From: Clostridia bacterium DTU080 | GTDB taxonomy: Bacteria; Bacillota; Limnochordia; DTU080 | Assembly: GCA_001513395.1 (NCBI GenBank) | Contig: LFTP01000305.1 | Coordinates: 1 to 6,158 of the forward strand | Direction: 5' to 3' | DNA length: 6,158 nt | Part shown: piece after piece, positions 6,158-6,158 of the stretch | Position numbering within the stretch: the first letter of the stretch is position 1 | Layout of the letters: each line of letters begins with the position of its first letter | Notes under the pieces: model-generated | Seen by the model: the letters and a program-made list of their open reading frames with translations, nothing else | Told to the model about the DNA's origin: nothing | Database searches by the model: none | Made by a program: the position numbers and the translations under genes

Positions 6158-6158
6158 A

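Noticed and set aside
1..6158. CRISPR array, integrase, transposase or toxin-antitoxin pair
   Set aside because: No regularly spaced repeats, and no matching proteins or domains were seen in any frame.

Overview
The window is bacterial: it has strong Shine-Dalgarno sites, a sigma70-like promoter on a tRNA gene, TTG starts and a CCA-encoding tRNA. Base composition is moderately GC-rich. The sugar-binding protein has a signal-peptidase-I type leader rather than a lipobox, and the first gene encodes a very large secreted beta-sandwich protein. Together these fit a diderm or deep-branching environmental lineage better than a Gram-positive, but the phylum cannot be fixed from this sequence alone.

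Layout: (1) bases 2-2500, plus strand, hold the 3' part of a large secreted repeat protein with DUF11/NEW3-like beta-sandwich modules and a carboxypeptidase-regulatory-like domain at the end. (2) Bases 2501-3165 have no confident gene, but stop-poor, protein-like reading in shifted frames suggests a frameshifted extension or a decayed gene; a compound hairpin lies inside. (3) Bases 3166-3347 form a complete tRNA-Arg(CCU) unit of promoter, tRNA with encoded CCA, and a long hairpin. (4) Bases 3351-3797 form a long leader with no confident gene. (5) Bases 3815-5065, plus strand, encode an ABC-transporter sugar-binding protein, probably monocistronic, followed by a GC-rich hairpin. (6) Bases 5103-5455 are rich in repeats and inverted repeats, with only doubtful ORFs. 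(7) Bases 5456-6157, minus strand, encode an unrecognised protein with a striking ten-glycine GxxxG zipper followed by a long charged helical region; it runs off the right edge.

The genes do not form an obvious pathway. The sugar-binding protein stands alone, with no permease or ATPase beside it, so it must use transporter parts encoded elsewhere. The most unusual items are the glycine-zipper protein, the structured 5140-5263 segment downstream of it, and the possible frameshift at the end of the DUF11-type gene. None of these proves a new system from this window alone.
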